NCBI RefSeq assembly: GCF_038502225.1
Contig: NC_091311.1
Span: 33,694,296 to 33,758,295, forward strand
Direction of reading: 5' to 3'
Length of the DNA: 64,000 nt
From: Cherax quadricarinatus
Lineage: Eukaryota > Arthropoda > Malacostraca > Decapoda > Parastacidae
Part shown: piece by piece, positions 22,325-33,551 of the stretch
How positions within the stretch are numbered: the first letter of the stretch is position 1
Layout of the letters: every line of letters begins with the position of its first letter
Position numbers and translations under genes: made by a program
The notes under the pieces: generated by a model
Seen by the model: only the letters and a program-made list of their open reading frames with translations
What the model was told of the DNA's origin: nothing
Databases searched by the model: none

Positions 22325-22617
22325 CTACCATCCGACTTACGACCGAGTTTGGTTCCGAGAAACCGGTCGTATGTCGAAATGGACGCACAAGTTGAACTTT
22401 ACTACTGAATATCAACATCACATTTTTGTAATGACTATTTTATTGCTTTATTTTGCTATTTCATGTTTCACTTTACTTTTTATGCTGTTAGTACCGTATT
22501 TTATACTGTAAGGTTCAGGATAAACACTGTGTACAGCACAAATAGTTGTTTATTTCCCAGAAATTTGGCATAAAAAAACACTGTCGTAAGTCGAGTGGTC
22601 GTAAGTCGGATGGTAGG
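22325..22617. mobile_element. MITE with CTACCATCCGACTTACGAC ends
   Basis: Left CTACCATCCGACTTACGAC and right GTCGTAAGTCGGATGGTAG are perfect complements. The word CGACTTACGAC/GTCGTAAGTCG occurs again just inside the right end, and a diverged GGTCGTATGTCG just inside the left. Length 293 bp, no coding capacity. A half copy is at 53046-53193, broken by Ch4. Confidence 0.85.
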
Positions 22618-22619
22618 CG

Positions 22620-22664
<45 letters not shown>

Positions 22665-22665
22665 T

Positions 22666-22754
<89 letters not shown>

Positions 22755-22755
22755 A
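22618..22755. repeat. (TA)n microsatellite with ATTTATAT variants
   Basis: TA repeats with interspersed TTTATA link the MITE on the left to Tm2 on the right. Confidence 0.95.
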
Positions 22756-22958
22756 CAGTGGACCCTCGGTTAACGATATTTTTTCACTCCAGAAGTATGT
22801 TCAGGTGCCAGTACTGACCGAATTTGTTCCCATAAGAAATATTGTGAAGTAGATTAGTCCATTTCAGACCCCCAAACATACACGTACAAACGCACTTACA
22901 TAAATACACTTACATAATTGGTCGCATTCGGAGGTAATCGTTATGCGGGGGTCCACTG
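22756..22958. mobile_element. Tm2: Tigger-family MITE, 203 bp
   Basis: CAGTGGACCCTCGGTTAACG to TTATGCGGGGGTCCACTG, with TA on both sides; the interior is nearly identical to Tm1. No coding capacity. Confidence 0.92.
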
Positions 22959-22960
22959 TA

Positions 22961-25900
22961 TATACATACATATTCGCCATGCACTGGCATGGCAAGACGT
23001 GTGGCGGGCTAGCTGCAGGATTTTCAATTATAACTCCGGATCAACGAGGCTGACCAGGTTAAGACTCAACAGGACTTATTGTGAATACTCTGTGAAGATT
23101 CCAGTGAAGCGAGAAGTGCACTGTTTCAAGGTAAATTGTGTAAGTGTTGTGCAGTTTGTGAATGTTGGTGAGTGGTGGTGGTGAGGAAGACAGCCAGTGA
23201 AGGGGTGGGGGAGTATAAGGCCTACACTGTGTATGAGTACCGGCCAAGATTATCGTACATGCAGACCTCGAAAAGCTCTTATAAAAACATCTATATCCAG
23301 CACCATGCACCATGCTTCCAGTTAACTTGGAAATGATTGTGTCGATGCATGGACTATTTAGAGGCATATGTTATGGAAAAACAATGTGAAATTAATGTTA
23401 ACGAGGGAGTGACCAGTCAGTGCATCCACCCCCACGTCACGGGGGTGGGTGGAAGAGGTGGGATGTGTAACTAGATGGTGAGTGAACACATTGGTTCAGC
23501 AGTGCCCATACCCACATTGTTCATAGTGTACATGGGAAACAAATAAAGTTATGTGTATTGTAAGACAGTGTGAACAATATATAGTGTGCAAGTCCATGTG
23601 TATTGTACTCCCCGGGATAACCCTACTGAACAACCTGCGCCTCCCCCACCTAATTCCCAGGGGAAGTTTTCCCCTTCCCCTCCCAGCCCCTCAAACTCCA
23701 CAAGGCCACCACGGTCAAGTTCACTACCTTCCACGCACCATACCCACCCAGCATGTCATATTCCACTCCTATTGTCTAGTCTAGCAGATGGATGCCAACC
23801 AGGAGGAAGCAAGCAGCCAGGGAAATGGCACGGCTGGCAATACTAGGAGAGGCAAGTGTCGGTCATGCTTACAGCTTCGTTGTCTCAACTCTAATGGTTT
23901 CCTCCGCAAACACTGTAGTTGCCCTGGTTCAGGATGTCCTCCTGTGGAAAGTGATGATCCAGAGCCACCTCAGGCACCTGAACCCACTCCAACAGATTTC
24001 ATCTCATCAGACAATCTCTTGGAAGCAATTAAAGCAACAGGTACGAGGACACTCACACATATTCCCAAAGCAGCCCGTCCACACGCAGCTGGGAAACTTA
24101 CAGACCTCCTGAAAAAAGTAAACGATGGTTCCACTATCTTAAATGCTCCACCAACCATCAAGGCATGGCACAACTTGCTACTTTTTGGCAATGTCTGCTT
24201 AGCTGTGCCGGAAAGAAGGGGAAAGAGGCTAGTCTCAATGATAATTAAATCCTTAAGAGATTTTCCTAGAGTTGATAACCTCATTCGCCTTCCCCGTCAA
24301 CACGAAAAAGGGAGAGGCAGAACCCCCACTCACTCTACCGACAGTGAAAAAGTCAGAGTCCAGGTGAGCAAGAAAATTGAAGAGGGCAACACAGTGGGGG
24401 CAATCAGAATTATTACCAGTGAAGATACAGTTGCTCCCAGGGATGCTGACACGGCTGAAGCACTTAGAGGAAAGCACCCTGCCAGGGAAACCAGTGGCAC
24501 CAACAGTTCCAACACCTCTGTCCCCACTATGGAACCATTGATTGTGGAAGACTCAGACATTTACAAAGCAATAATGTCGTTCCCATCTGGCTCTGCTGGG
24601 GGTTACAATGGAATAAGGCCACAGCATTTAAAGGAAATGGTTAATCCAGTTATTGGGGAAATTGCAGAGACACTGCTTTCAGAGATCACAAGGTTCGTCA
24701 ACAATTCCTTGGCTGGTCTGATTCCTGATGAAATTAGACCTTTCTTTTTTGGTGCAACACTTTGTGCACTTAAAAAGAAGGATGGAGGAATTTGGCCAAT
24801 TGCAGTAGGCAACACGTTACGCTGCCTCGTATCCAAAGCTGCTGTGCAAAGTATTTGTGCACAGGCAGCCATGATGCTTCAACCAAACCAGCTTGGCTTT
24901 GGGGTCTCTCAAGGAAGTGAAGCAGCGGTTCATGCAACAAGGGCGTATATCAACAACCTGCCTGAGGACAATGCAGAGGTAAAATTAGATTTCAAGAATG
25001 CGTTCAATCTCCTGAAAAGAGATGTTGTATTAGCAGCAGTACAAGAACATTTCCCTGGTCTCTTCCCTTTTGTTTCAGCTGGGTATAGCAAGGAATCAAT
25101 GCTTCTCTTTGGAGAGCATGAAATCACATCATCGGAGGGTGTCCAACAAGGAGATCCTCTTGCACCATTTCTCTTCTGTATAGCAGTTAGGGAAATCACA
25201 GTCAGACTGACCAGCGAGCTAAACATCTGGTTCCTAGATGATGGCACACTAGCAGGTACAAAGGAGTCCCTCCTACATGACCTTACACAGGTAATGACAT
25301 GGGGACAGGAAATGGGTCTCGTCATGAATCCATCCAAATGTGAAATCATCTCGGTCAGTCATCAAGTGATAAATGCAGTGAGATCAAAACTACCAGGAGC
25401 AGCAGTCATTGTCCCCACAAATAGTGTCTTGCTAGGAGCACCTCTGGGAAGCAATGCCATTGACACAATTCTCAGGAAGAGTTAAGGAGAATGGAACAAC
25501 GAATAGGCAATCTGGACACCCACAATGCCTTGTACCTTCTCACAAAGTGCTTGAGTCTGCCCAGGTTGACATATTTCCTAAGATGTGCACCTTCATATAA
25601 CCCTATACTGCAGGAATATGACAGTATTCTGAGGCAGATTTTTATGAAAGTACTTAACCTTACTCTAGAAGACGGGCAGTGAAACCAAGCTACACTTCCA
25701 GTCAGACTAGGAGGCATTGGTGTCCGTAAGTCATCACAGATTGCATTACCTGCTTTTCTGTCCTCGTGTATTGCATCCAGAGAGCTTGTAGCAGCAACTC
25801 TCCCTGAACATCTTAGGGACAAGATTGGAGTCAAGGACCAAAAATTCATTGACGGAGCAATGATCTGGGATAATCTAACGGGCTCTGAAACCAGACCTGC

Positions 25901-26842
25901 TCCCCCCAACAACTACAAACAATCGCACTGGGATGGTCCAATAGTGGAAAATATAGCGTCAACAATGCTTCAGAGTGTGTCAGGGAAGGATAGAGCCCGC
26001 CTCCTGGCAGTGAGAGCCCCTCATGCTGGGGACTTTCTGTTGGCTGTTCCCAACTCCAGCCTTGGCACACGCCTCGACCCACAGATCATCCACATCGGTG
26101 TTGCCCTTCGACTTTCCGCCCCTATTCTCGCCGAACACAGGTGTATTTGTGGCAGTGAAGCAGCAGACCGATTCGGGTACCATGGTCTTGTGTGCCATAA
26201 ATCCGAGGGAAAGACTGCAAGACATGAGGAGGTTAATAACATTATCAAGAGGAGCCTCACAACAGCTGGATGCCCAGCAGTAAGGGAGCCACCCCAACTA
26301 TGCAGATCTGATGGCAGCAAAAAGCATCCAGATGGTATCACCCTTCAAGCCTGGACAGATGGGAAGCAGGTGGTGTGGGACTATACATGTGCATCTACCT
26401 TGGCTGACACCTATCTCCAATACACCAAGGAGGAAGGAGGGGCAGCTGCCAGCTTCAGGGAGTCCCAAAAGTCTAGAAAATATGGAGAACTTGCCCATCA
26501 TTATTTTTTTGTTCCCATAGACTCAGAGACCCTTGGCTCATGGGGAAAGAGTGCATCTAAATTCCTTAAGGAGCCGGGAAAAAGACTCATCAGGGTAACT
26601 AGGGATCCCAGGGCAGCTAGTTTTCTGTTCCAGCGGCTCAGTGCGGCTGTTCAAAGGGGTAATGCCTGCTGTATTTTGGGCACACGCCCCAGCTCTGAAT
26701 AGCTGGATGAGATTTTCACCTTATAATCGGTGATACACACGTAACAACATGTACCTTATATGCCACCTTTATATCAACAATATATCTCTTAAATCTTCTG
26801 TACCATATTATGTAATAAAATATTCCTATTGGTAAAAAAAAA
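22961..26842 (+). mobile_element. REL-endonuclease-type LINE, nearly complete
   Basis: A non-LTR retrotransposon with a long 5' leader (about 22961-23787, boundary uncertain), a single long open frame interrupted twice (23788-26702), a 3' UTR with AATAAA (26814-26819) and a short A-rich tail at 26833-26842. It has no relative elsewhere in the window. The order zinc knuckle, RT, CCHC, restriction-like endonuclease places it with R2/R4/NeSL/CRE/Hero-type elements rather than APE-type LINEs; the exact clade is not resolved. Confidence 0.75.
23788..26702 (+). pseudogene. RT plus restriction-like endonuclease polyprotein, two lesions
   Basis: The ATG opens MDANQEEASS. A Cys-rich N-terminal knuckle follows (CRSCLQLRCLNSN, HCSCPGSGCPP). 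RT motifs are KLDFKNAFNLL (catalytic D at residue about 401), GVQQGDPLAPFLF and NIWFLDDGTLAG (D484, D485). The frame stops at 25483 after a one-base deletion near 25475-25480. It resumes as EELRRMEQRIGNLD, has one TGG-to-TGA type stop at 25680-25682 (DGQ*NQATLPVRLGG), and is then open to 26702. The C-terminal part has a CICG...H...C knuckle (26142 onward) and a PD...D endonuclease signature (HPDGIT at 26325-26342, WDYTC near 26376). Only two lesions separate it from an intact frame of about 970 codons, so it is a young copy. Confidence 0.85.
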
Positions 26843-26997
26843 TATATCAAAAGATGGGGTGGTAGGGGAAGTGGAATATTCAAACGGCTTCAGGAAGAAA
26901 TCCAAATATTCTTCCTTGAAGCCTTTTTATCCACTTCTCCGAGGCTATGGGTACCACAATTTACACCAGAGGTGGACCCCACTTTATATATATATAT

Positions 26998-27141
26998 ATA
27001 TGCAAAACAACCACTCTGAAAGAATAGAGAAATTCCAAGCGCATTCGTGACTACTCACATTATCATAGTTCCTTGATAATGTGAGTAGTCACGAAAGCGC
27101 TTAGAATTTCTCTATTCTTTCAGAGTGGTTGTTTTGCATAT
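26998..27141. mobile_element. Palindromic hairpin repeat, 144 bp
   Basis: The left arm starts TATGCAAAACAACCACTCTG and the right arm ends CAGAGTGGTTGTTTTGCATA. The arms are about 67 bp with only a few mismatches, and a loop of about 8 bp lies near 27066-27075. It looks like a foldback MITE embedded in TA-rich DNA. No coding. Confidence 0.88.
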
Positions 27142-27171
27142 TTTGAAATCACCTGTTTACAGTGATCTTAT

Positions 27172-27367
<196 letters not shown>

Positions 27368-27640
27368 GTGGACCCTCGCATAGCGCTATTAATCCGTTCC
27401 TGAGAGCTCAATGTTATGCGAAATTATCGTTATGCGAATTAATTTTCCCCATAAGAAATAATGGAAATCAAATTAATCCGTTCCTGACACCCCAAAGTAT
27501 GAAAAAAAAAATTTACCACATGAAATATTAATTTTAATACACACAAACTGAAGAAGACATGCACAGTTACATGACACTTACCTTTATTGAAGATCTGGTG
27601 ATGACTGATGGGATGGGAGGAGGGGAGAGAGTGGATGGTC

Positions 27641-28130
27641 TTAGTGTTTAGAAGGGGAATCCCCTTCCATTAGGACTTTAGGTGTCAAGTCCTTTTCCGG
27701 GGTTACTTCCTTTCTTCTTTTAATGCCACTAGGACCAGCTTGAGAGTCACTGGACCTCTGTCGCACAACGTATCTGTCCAGAGAGGCCTGTACCTCTCGT
27801 TCCTTTATGACTTTCCTAAAGTGTTTCACAACATTGTCAGTGTAATAGTCACCAGCACGGCTTGCAATAGCTGTGTGAGGGTGATTTTCATCCATAAAGG
27901 TTTGCACTTTAAGCCACATTGCACACATTTCCTTAATCTTTGAAGTAGGCAACTTCTTCAATTTCTCTCTCCCCTCCTCCAGAGCAGTTTCCTCAGGTCT
28001 GGCCTCTTGCTATTGAAAATGATCTAGCAGCTCATCAGTGGTTAGTTCTTCACTGTCCTCCTCCACCAACTCTTCCACATCCTCCCCACTAACCTCACCA
28101 ATATGAGCAATAGTTCCAGGCATTTTTTCC
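27641..28130 (-). pseudogene. Tigger transposase C-terminal remnant
   Basis: Reading leftward, the minus strand gives LPTSKIKEMCAMWLKVQTFM, HPHTAIASRAGDYYTDNVVK, RQRSSDSQAGPSGIKRRKE and GDSPSKH*. Upstream, an in-frame stop follows ELLDHF* near 28015, and a segment corresponding to EDVEELVEEDSEELTTDEL is joined directly to MPGTIAHIG, so the catalytic core is deleted. It is a remnant only. Confidence 0.75.
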
Positions 28131-28290
28131 TGTTCACATGGGTGTTAGTTGACTGTTGTGGGTCGCATCCTAGGGAACAAGATTAAGGACCACAATGGAA
28201 GTAAGTTAGACAGTCCTCGATGATGCACCGACTTTCTTGGGATATCCTGGGGGGCAAACCCTCCGGGGTTAATCGTTTCTCGGTAATTGT
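28115..28290 (+). mobile_element. tRNA-type SINE fragment inside Tg5
   Basis: TTCACATGGGTGTTAGTTGA, GGTCGCATCC, TTAAGGACCACAATGGAAGT, GACAGTCCTCGATGA and CCCTCCGGGGTTAA match the 3' two thirds of the SINE at 32978-33269. Relative to the transposase it is antisense and sits just before the codon of MPGT, exactly as in Tg6 (34150-34297). Confidence 0.75.
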
Positions 28291-28344
28291 TTCACGTTAA
28301 GCCACACCAACAACACTCTCTCCACATCATCGAGTAATACAGCT

Positions 28345-30090
28345 GATGGTGGTGCAGCAACATCAACAGCTGACTGTGGTGCAGCAACAGCTGACCATGG
28401 TGCAGAAGCAGCTGTGGTGCAGCAACAGCTGACCATGGTGCAGCAGCAGCTGTGGTGCAGCAAAAGCTGACCATGGTGCAGCAGCAGCTGTGCAGCAACA
28501 GCTGACCATGGTGCAGCAGCAGCTAAGGTGCAGCAACAGCTGACCATGGTGCAGCAGCAGCTGACTGGTCCAATAACAGCTGACCATGGTGCAGCATCAG
28601 TTGACTGGTCCAATAACAGCTGACCGTGGTGCAGCAACAGCTGACTGGTCCAATAACAGCTGACCATGGTGCAGCAACAGCTGACTGGTCCAGTAACAGC
28701 TGACTGGTCCAATAACAGCTGACCATGGTGCAGCAGCAGCTGACTGTGGTACGATAGTATTTATCGCCCCTTTTTACCACAGGGTTGGCGTTCGAAGCTT
28801 TCTTTGTTGCTGACTGCTCCAGCAACAGCTGACTGGTCCAGCAACAGCTGACTGGTCCAGCAACAGCTGACTGGACCAGCAACAGCTGAACATGGTGCAG
28901 CAGCAGCTGATTGATCCAGCAACAGCTGACTGGTTCAGCAACAGCTGAAAGTGGTGCAGCAGCAGCTGACTGATCCAGCAACAGCTGACTGGTCCAGCAA
29001 CAGCTGATCGTGGTGCAGCAGCAGCTGACTGATCCAGCAACAGCTGACTGGTCCAGCAACAGCTGATCGTGGTGCAGAAGCATCTGAGTGACCCAGCAAC
29101 AGCTGATCGTGGTGCAGCAGCAGCTGAGTGACCCAGCAACAGCTGATCGTGGTGCAGCAGCAGCTGACTGATCCAGCAACAGCTGAATGGTCCAGCAACA
29201 GCTGATCGTGGTGCAGCAGCAGCTGACTGATCCAGCAACAGCTGATCGTGGTGCAGCAGCAACTGACTGATCCAGCAACAGCTGAATGGTCCAGCAACAG
29301 CTGATCGTGGTGCAGCAGCAGCTGGCTGATCCAGAAAAAGCTGACTGGTCCAGCAACAGCTGAACATGGTGCAGCAGCAACTGACTGATCCAGCAACAGC
29401 TGACTGGCTCAGCAACAGCTGATAGTGGTGCAGCAGCAGCTGACTGATCCAGCAACAGCTGACTGGTCCAGCAACAGCTGATCGTGGTGCAGCAGCAACT
29501 GACTGATCCAGCAACAGCTGACTGGTCCAGCAACAGCTGATCGTGGTGTAGCAGCAGCTGACTGATCCAGCAACAGCTGACTGGTCCAGCAACAGCTAAT
29601 CGTGGTGCAGCAGCAGCTGACTGACCCAGCAACAGCTGATCGTGGTGCAGCAGCAGCTGACTGATCCATCAACAGCTGACTGGTCCAGCAACAGCTGATC
29701 GTGGTGCAGCAGCAGCTGACTGATCCAGCAACAGCTGAATGGTCCAGCAACAGCTGATCGTGGTGCAGCAGCAGCTGGCTGATCCAGCAACAGCTGACTG
29801 GTCCAGCAACAGCTGATCGTGGTGCAGCAGCAGCTGACTGATCCAGCAACAGCTCACTGGTCCACCAACAGCTGACTGGTCCAGCAACAGCTGATCGTGG
29901 TGCAGCAGCAGCTGATCCAGCAACAGCTGACTAGCCCAGCAACAGCTGACTAGCCCAGCAACAGCTGATCGTCGTGCAGCAGCAGCTGATCGTCGTGCAG
30001 CAACAGCTGACTGATCCAATAACAGCTGTCCGTGGTGCAGCAACAGCTGACTGGTCAAATAACAGCTGACCATGGTGCAGCAGCAGCTCA
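28345..30090. repeat. Tandem array I: CAGCTG-rich 19- and 21-bp units
   Basis: Two basic units alternate, CTGACTGGTCCAGCAACAG (19 bp) and CTGATCGTGGTGCAGCAGCAG-type (21 bp), often in a higher-order order of about 59 bp. Every junction makes CAGCTG. A Tigger N-terminal coding piece (28741-28805) is embedded and matches 30090-30160. Open frames here (Gln-Leu-Leu-Leu, Ser-Cys-Cys-Trp repeats) are by-products of the array. Confidence 0.93.
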
Positions 30091-30095
30091 CTGTG

Positions 30096-30300
30096 GTACG
30101 ATAGTATTTATCGCCCCTTTTTACCACAGGGTTGGCACTAGAAGCTTTCTTTGCGCCCATGGTGGCTTATTTAGCAGTTACAAGCACTATAAATAAAGGA
30201 ATAATACAAAATGTATCGAATGTATGCATGCAACCAGCCACCCTGGCTTGTAAACAATGACAGCAAGGCAGGTGTTCAGGCTGGACGGACAGGTTCACGA
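30096..30300 (-). mobile_element. Tigger 5' leader and N-terminal codons between arrays
   Basis: On the minus strand, leader sequence (ATTCGATACATTTTGTATTA) is followed by ATGGGCGCAAAGAAAGCTTC, encoding MGAKKASSANPVVKRGDKYY, and then array I. This orients array I inside the coding region of Tg5. Confidence 0.8.
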
Positions 30301-30339
30301 CAGATTCAGGACGAGTCATATTCAGAAACAGCCGATGGT

Positions 30340-32063
30340 TGTGCAACAGCAGCTGACCGTGGTGCAGCAGCAGCTGACCGTGATCCAGCAGCAGCTGACA
30401 GTGATCCAGCAACAGCTGACTGGTCCAGCAACAGCTGACTGGTCCAGCAACAGCTGACTGGTCCAGAAACAGCTGACTGGTCCAGAAACAGCTGACTGGT
30501 CCAGCAACAGCTGACTGGTCCAGCAACAGCTGACTGGTCCAGAAACAGCTGACTGGTCCAGCAACAGCTGACTGGTCCAGCAACAGCTCACTGGTCCAGC
30601 AACAGCTGAACATGGTGCAGCAGCAGCTGACTGATCCAGCAACAGCTGACTGGTTCAGCAACAGGTGATAGTGGTGCAGCAGCAGCAGCTGACTGATCCA
30701 GCAAAAGCTGACTGGTCCAGCAACAGCTGATCGTGGTGCAGCAGCAACTGACTGATCCAGCAACAGCTGACTGGTCCAGCAACAGCTGATGGTGGTGTAG
30801 CAGCAGCTGACTGGTCCAGCAACAGCTGACTGGTCCAGAAACAGCTGACTGGTCCAGCAACAGCTGACTGGTCCAGCAACAGCTGACTGGTCCAGCAACA
30901 GCTGACTGGTCCAGCAACAGCTGAACATGGTGCAGCAGCAGCTGACTGATCCAGCAACAGCTGACTGGTTCAGCAACAGCTGATCTTGGTGCAGCAGCAG
31001 CTGACTGATCCAGCAACAGCTGACTAGTCCAGCAACAGCTGATCGTGGTGCAGCAGCAACTGACTGATCCAGCAACAGCTGACTGGTCCAGCAACAGCTG
31101 ATCGTGGTGTAGCAGCAGCTGACTGATCCAGCAACAGTTGACTGGTCCAGCAACAGCTGATCGTGGTGCAGCAGCAGCTGACTGATCCAGCAACAGCTGA
31201 CTGGTCCAGCAACAGCTGATCGTGGTGCAGCAGCAGCTGACTGATCCAGCAACAGCTGACTGGTCCAGCAACAGCTGATCGTAGTGCAGCAGCAGCTGAC
31301 TGATCCAGCAACAGCTGATCGTGGTGCAGCAGCAGCTGACTGATCCAGCAACAGCTGACTGGTCCAGCAACAGCTGATCGTGGTGCAGCAGCAGCTGACT
31401 GATCCAGCAACAGCTGACTGGTCCAGCAACAGCTGATCGTGGTGCAGCAGCAGCTGACTGATCCAGCAACAGCTGACTAGCCCAGCAACAGCTGATCGTG
31501 GTGCAGCAGCAGCTCACTGATCCAGCAATAGCTGACTGATCCAGCAACAGCTGATCGTGGTGCAGCAGCAGCTGACTGATCCAGCAACAGCTGACTGGTC
31601 CAGCAACAGCTGATCGTGGTGCAGCAGCAGCTGATTGATCCAGCAACAGCTGACTGGTCCAGCAACAGCTGACTGGTCCAGCAACAGCTGACTGGTCCAG
31701 CAACAGCTGACTGGTCCAGAAACAGCTGACTGGTCCAGCAACAGCTGACTGGTCCAGCAGCAGCTGAACATGGTGCAGCAGTAGCTGACTGATCCAGCAA
31801 CAGCTGACTGGTTCAGCAACAGCTGATCTTGGTGCAGCAGCAGCTGACTGATCCAGCAACAGCTGACTGGTCCAGCAACAGCTGATTGTGGTGGAGCAGC
31901 AGCTGACTGATCCAGCAACAGCTGACTGGTCCAACAACAGCTGATCGTGGTGCAGCAGCAGCTGACTGATCCAGCAACAGCTGATCGTGGTGCAGCAGCA
32001 GCAGCTGACTGATCCAGCAACAGCTGACTGGTCCAGCAACAGCTGATTGTGGTGCAGCAGCAG
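30340..32063. repeat. Tandem array II: CAGCTG-rich 19- and 21-bp units
   Basis: Same units and higher-order structure as array I, with long runs of the 19-bp unit (for example 30420-30600). It ends exactly where a plus-strand Tigger 3' UTR begins (CTCCAATAAAGGTAAGTG at 32065). Confidence 0.93.
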
Positions 32064-32303
32064 CTCCAATAAAGGTAAGTGTTATGCTGTTAAGGTTTCA
32101 TTCATCATTTCCCATTGTATTGTTTATGTACTACATGCATATTTCATGTTAAAAATTTTTTTGTTTTAATACTTCTGGGTGTCAGGAACGGATTAATTGT
32201 ATTTACATTATTTCTTATGGGGAAAATTGATTCGTAAATCGTAAATTTCGTTTGTAGTAACAGCTCCAGGAACGGATTAATTACGAACAACGAGGGACCA
32301 CTG
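32064..32303 (+). mobile_element. Tigger 3' end, plus strand
   Basis: AATAAAGGTAAGTG, a T-rich tract, TTTCTTATGGGGAAAATTGA, repeated words (CGTAAATCGTAAATTTCG, TTACGAACAACG), then GAGGGACCACTG. It is inserted in a reversed LINE (the flank to the right is LINE RT). Together with Tg5 the 27366-32303 block has 3' ends at both edges. Confidence 0.8.
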
Positions 32304-33551
32304 TTAATTAAACAACCACGGTGACATCACACATCCTTGTCTAAGGCTTACTTTTACAGGAAAATAATTTCCCTCTTTCCTACATACTCTAACTTGAGCC
32401 TCACTATCCTGGTAAAAACTCTTCACTGCTTTCAGTAACCTACCTCCTACACCATACACCTGCAACATCTGCCACATTGCCCCCCTATCCACCCTGTCAT
32501 ACGTCTTTTCCAAATCCATAAATGCCACAAAGACCTCTTTAGCCTTATCTAAATACTGTTCACTTATATGTTTCACTGTAAACACATGGTCCACACACCC
32601 CCTACCTTTCCTAAAGCCTCCTTGTTCATCTGCTATCCTATTCTCCGTCTTACTCTTAATTCTTTCAATAATAACTCTACCATACACTTTACCAGGTATA
32701 CTCAACAGACTTATCCTCCTATAATTTTTGAACTCTCTTTTGTCCCCTTTGCCTTTATACAAAGGAACTATGCATGCTCTCTGCCAATCCCTAGGTACCT
32801 TACCCTCTTCCATGCATTTATTAAATAATTGCACCAACCACTCCAAAACTATATCCCCACCTGCTTTTAACATTTCTATCTTTATCCCATCAATCCCAGC
32901 TGCCTTACCCCCTTTCATTTTACCTACTGCCTCACGAACTTCCCCCACACTCACAACTGGCTCTTCCTCACTCCTACAAGATAAGATAAGATAAGATTTC
33001 GTTCGGATTTTTAACCCCGGAGGGTTAGCCACCCAGGATAACCCAAGAAAGTCAGTGCGTCATCGAGGACTGTCTAACTTATTTCCATTGGGGTCCTTAA
33101 TCTTGTCCCCCAGGATGCGACCCACACCAGTCGACTAACACCCAAGTACCTATTTGCTGCTAGGTGAACAGGACAACAGGTGTAAGGAAACGTGTCGGAA
33201 TGTTTCCACCCGCCGGGAATCGAACCCGGGCCCTCCGTGTGTGAAGCGGGAGCTTTAGCCACCAGGCCCTATACACGAAATCACAGCTTCCCTATCTTCA
33301 TCAACATTTAACAATTCCTCAAAATATTCCCTCCATCTTCCCAATACCTCTAACTCTTCATTTAATAAGTCTCCTCTCCTATTTTTAACTGACAAATCCA
33401 TTTGTTCTCTAGGCTTCCTTAACTTGTTAATCTCACTCCAAAACTTTTTCTTATTTTCAACAAAATTTGTTGATAACATCTCACCCACTCTCTCATTTGC
33501 TCTCTTTTTACACTGCTTCACCACTCTCTTAACCTCTCTCATTTTCTCCAT
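32304..33551 (-). pseudogene. LINE reverse transcriptase and linker, split by a SINE
   Basis: From the right: linker FVENKKKFWSEINKLRKPRE and EVLGRWREYFEELLNVDED, stopped by the SINE. Beyond it: EEPVVSVGEVREAVGKMKGG, AAGIDGIKIEML, VPRDWQRACIVPLYKGKGD, ISLLSIPGKVYGRV, ADEQGGFRKGRGCVDHVFTV, VAFMDLEKTYDRVDRGAMW (motif A) and VSLRQGCVMSPWLFN (motif B). The frame is open up to the Tigger end at 32303, which removes motif C and the rest. The RT half is well preserved. Confidence 0.82.
32978..33269 (-). mobile_element. tRNA-derived SINE with (TCTTA)n tail
   Basis: On the minus strand the head GGCCTGGTGGCTAAAGCTCC carries an A-box-like TGGCTAAAGCTC, and GGGTTCGATTCCCGG is a good B box, as in RNA polymerase III tRNA-type promoters. 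The body includes CAATGGAAATAAGTTAGACA and GGGTTATCCTGGGTGGC; the tail is TCTTATCTTATCTTA. A second full copy is at 48070-48381. Confidence 0.88.

Larger units (their letters stand above)
27366..28330 (-). mobile_element. Tg5: Tigger element on the minus strand, 3' part
   Basis: The left edge CAGTGGACCCTCGCATAGCG is the element's 3' end. AATAAAGGTAAGTGTCAT (reverse, near 27570-27590), the C-terminal coding region and a SINE fragment follow. The 5' portion is swallowed by tandem arrays and reappears reversed at 30096-30300. The repeated end word is GCATAGCG/TTATGCG. Confidence 0.8.

Noticed and set aside
28269..32069. Many long minus-strand frames with SCCWTSQLLLDQ repeats
   Set aside because: They are the CAGCTG-rich tandem array; all frames remain open because the units lack stops, and different arrays give the same pattern without conservation beyond DNA.
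32978..33269. tRNA gene on the minus strand (A box and B box present)
   Set aside because: The tRNA-like part is only the head of a SINE with a non-tRNA body and TCTTA tail; a complete tRNA fold is not supported and a second copy has the same structure.
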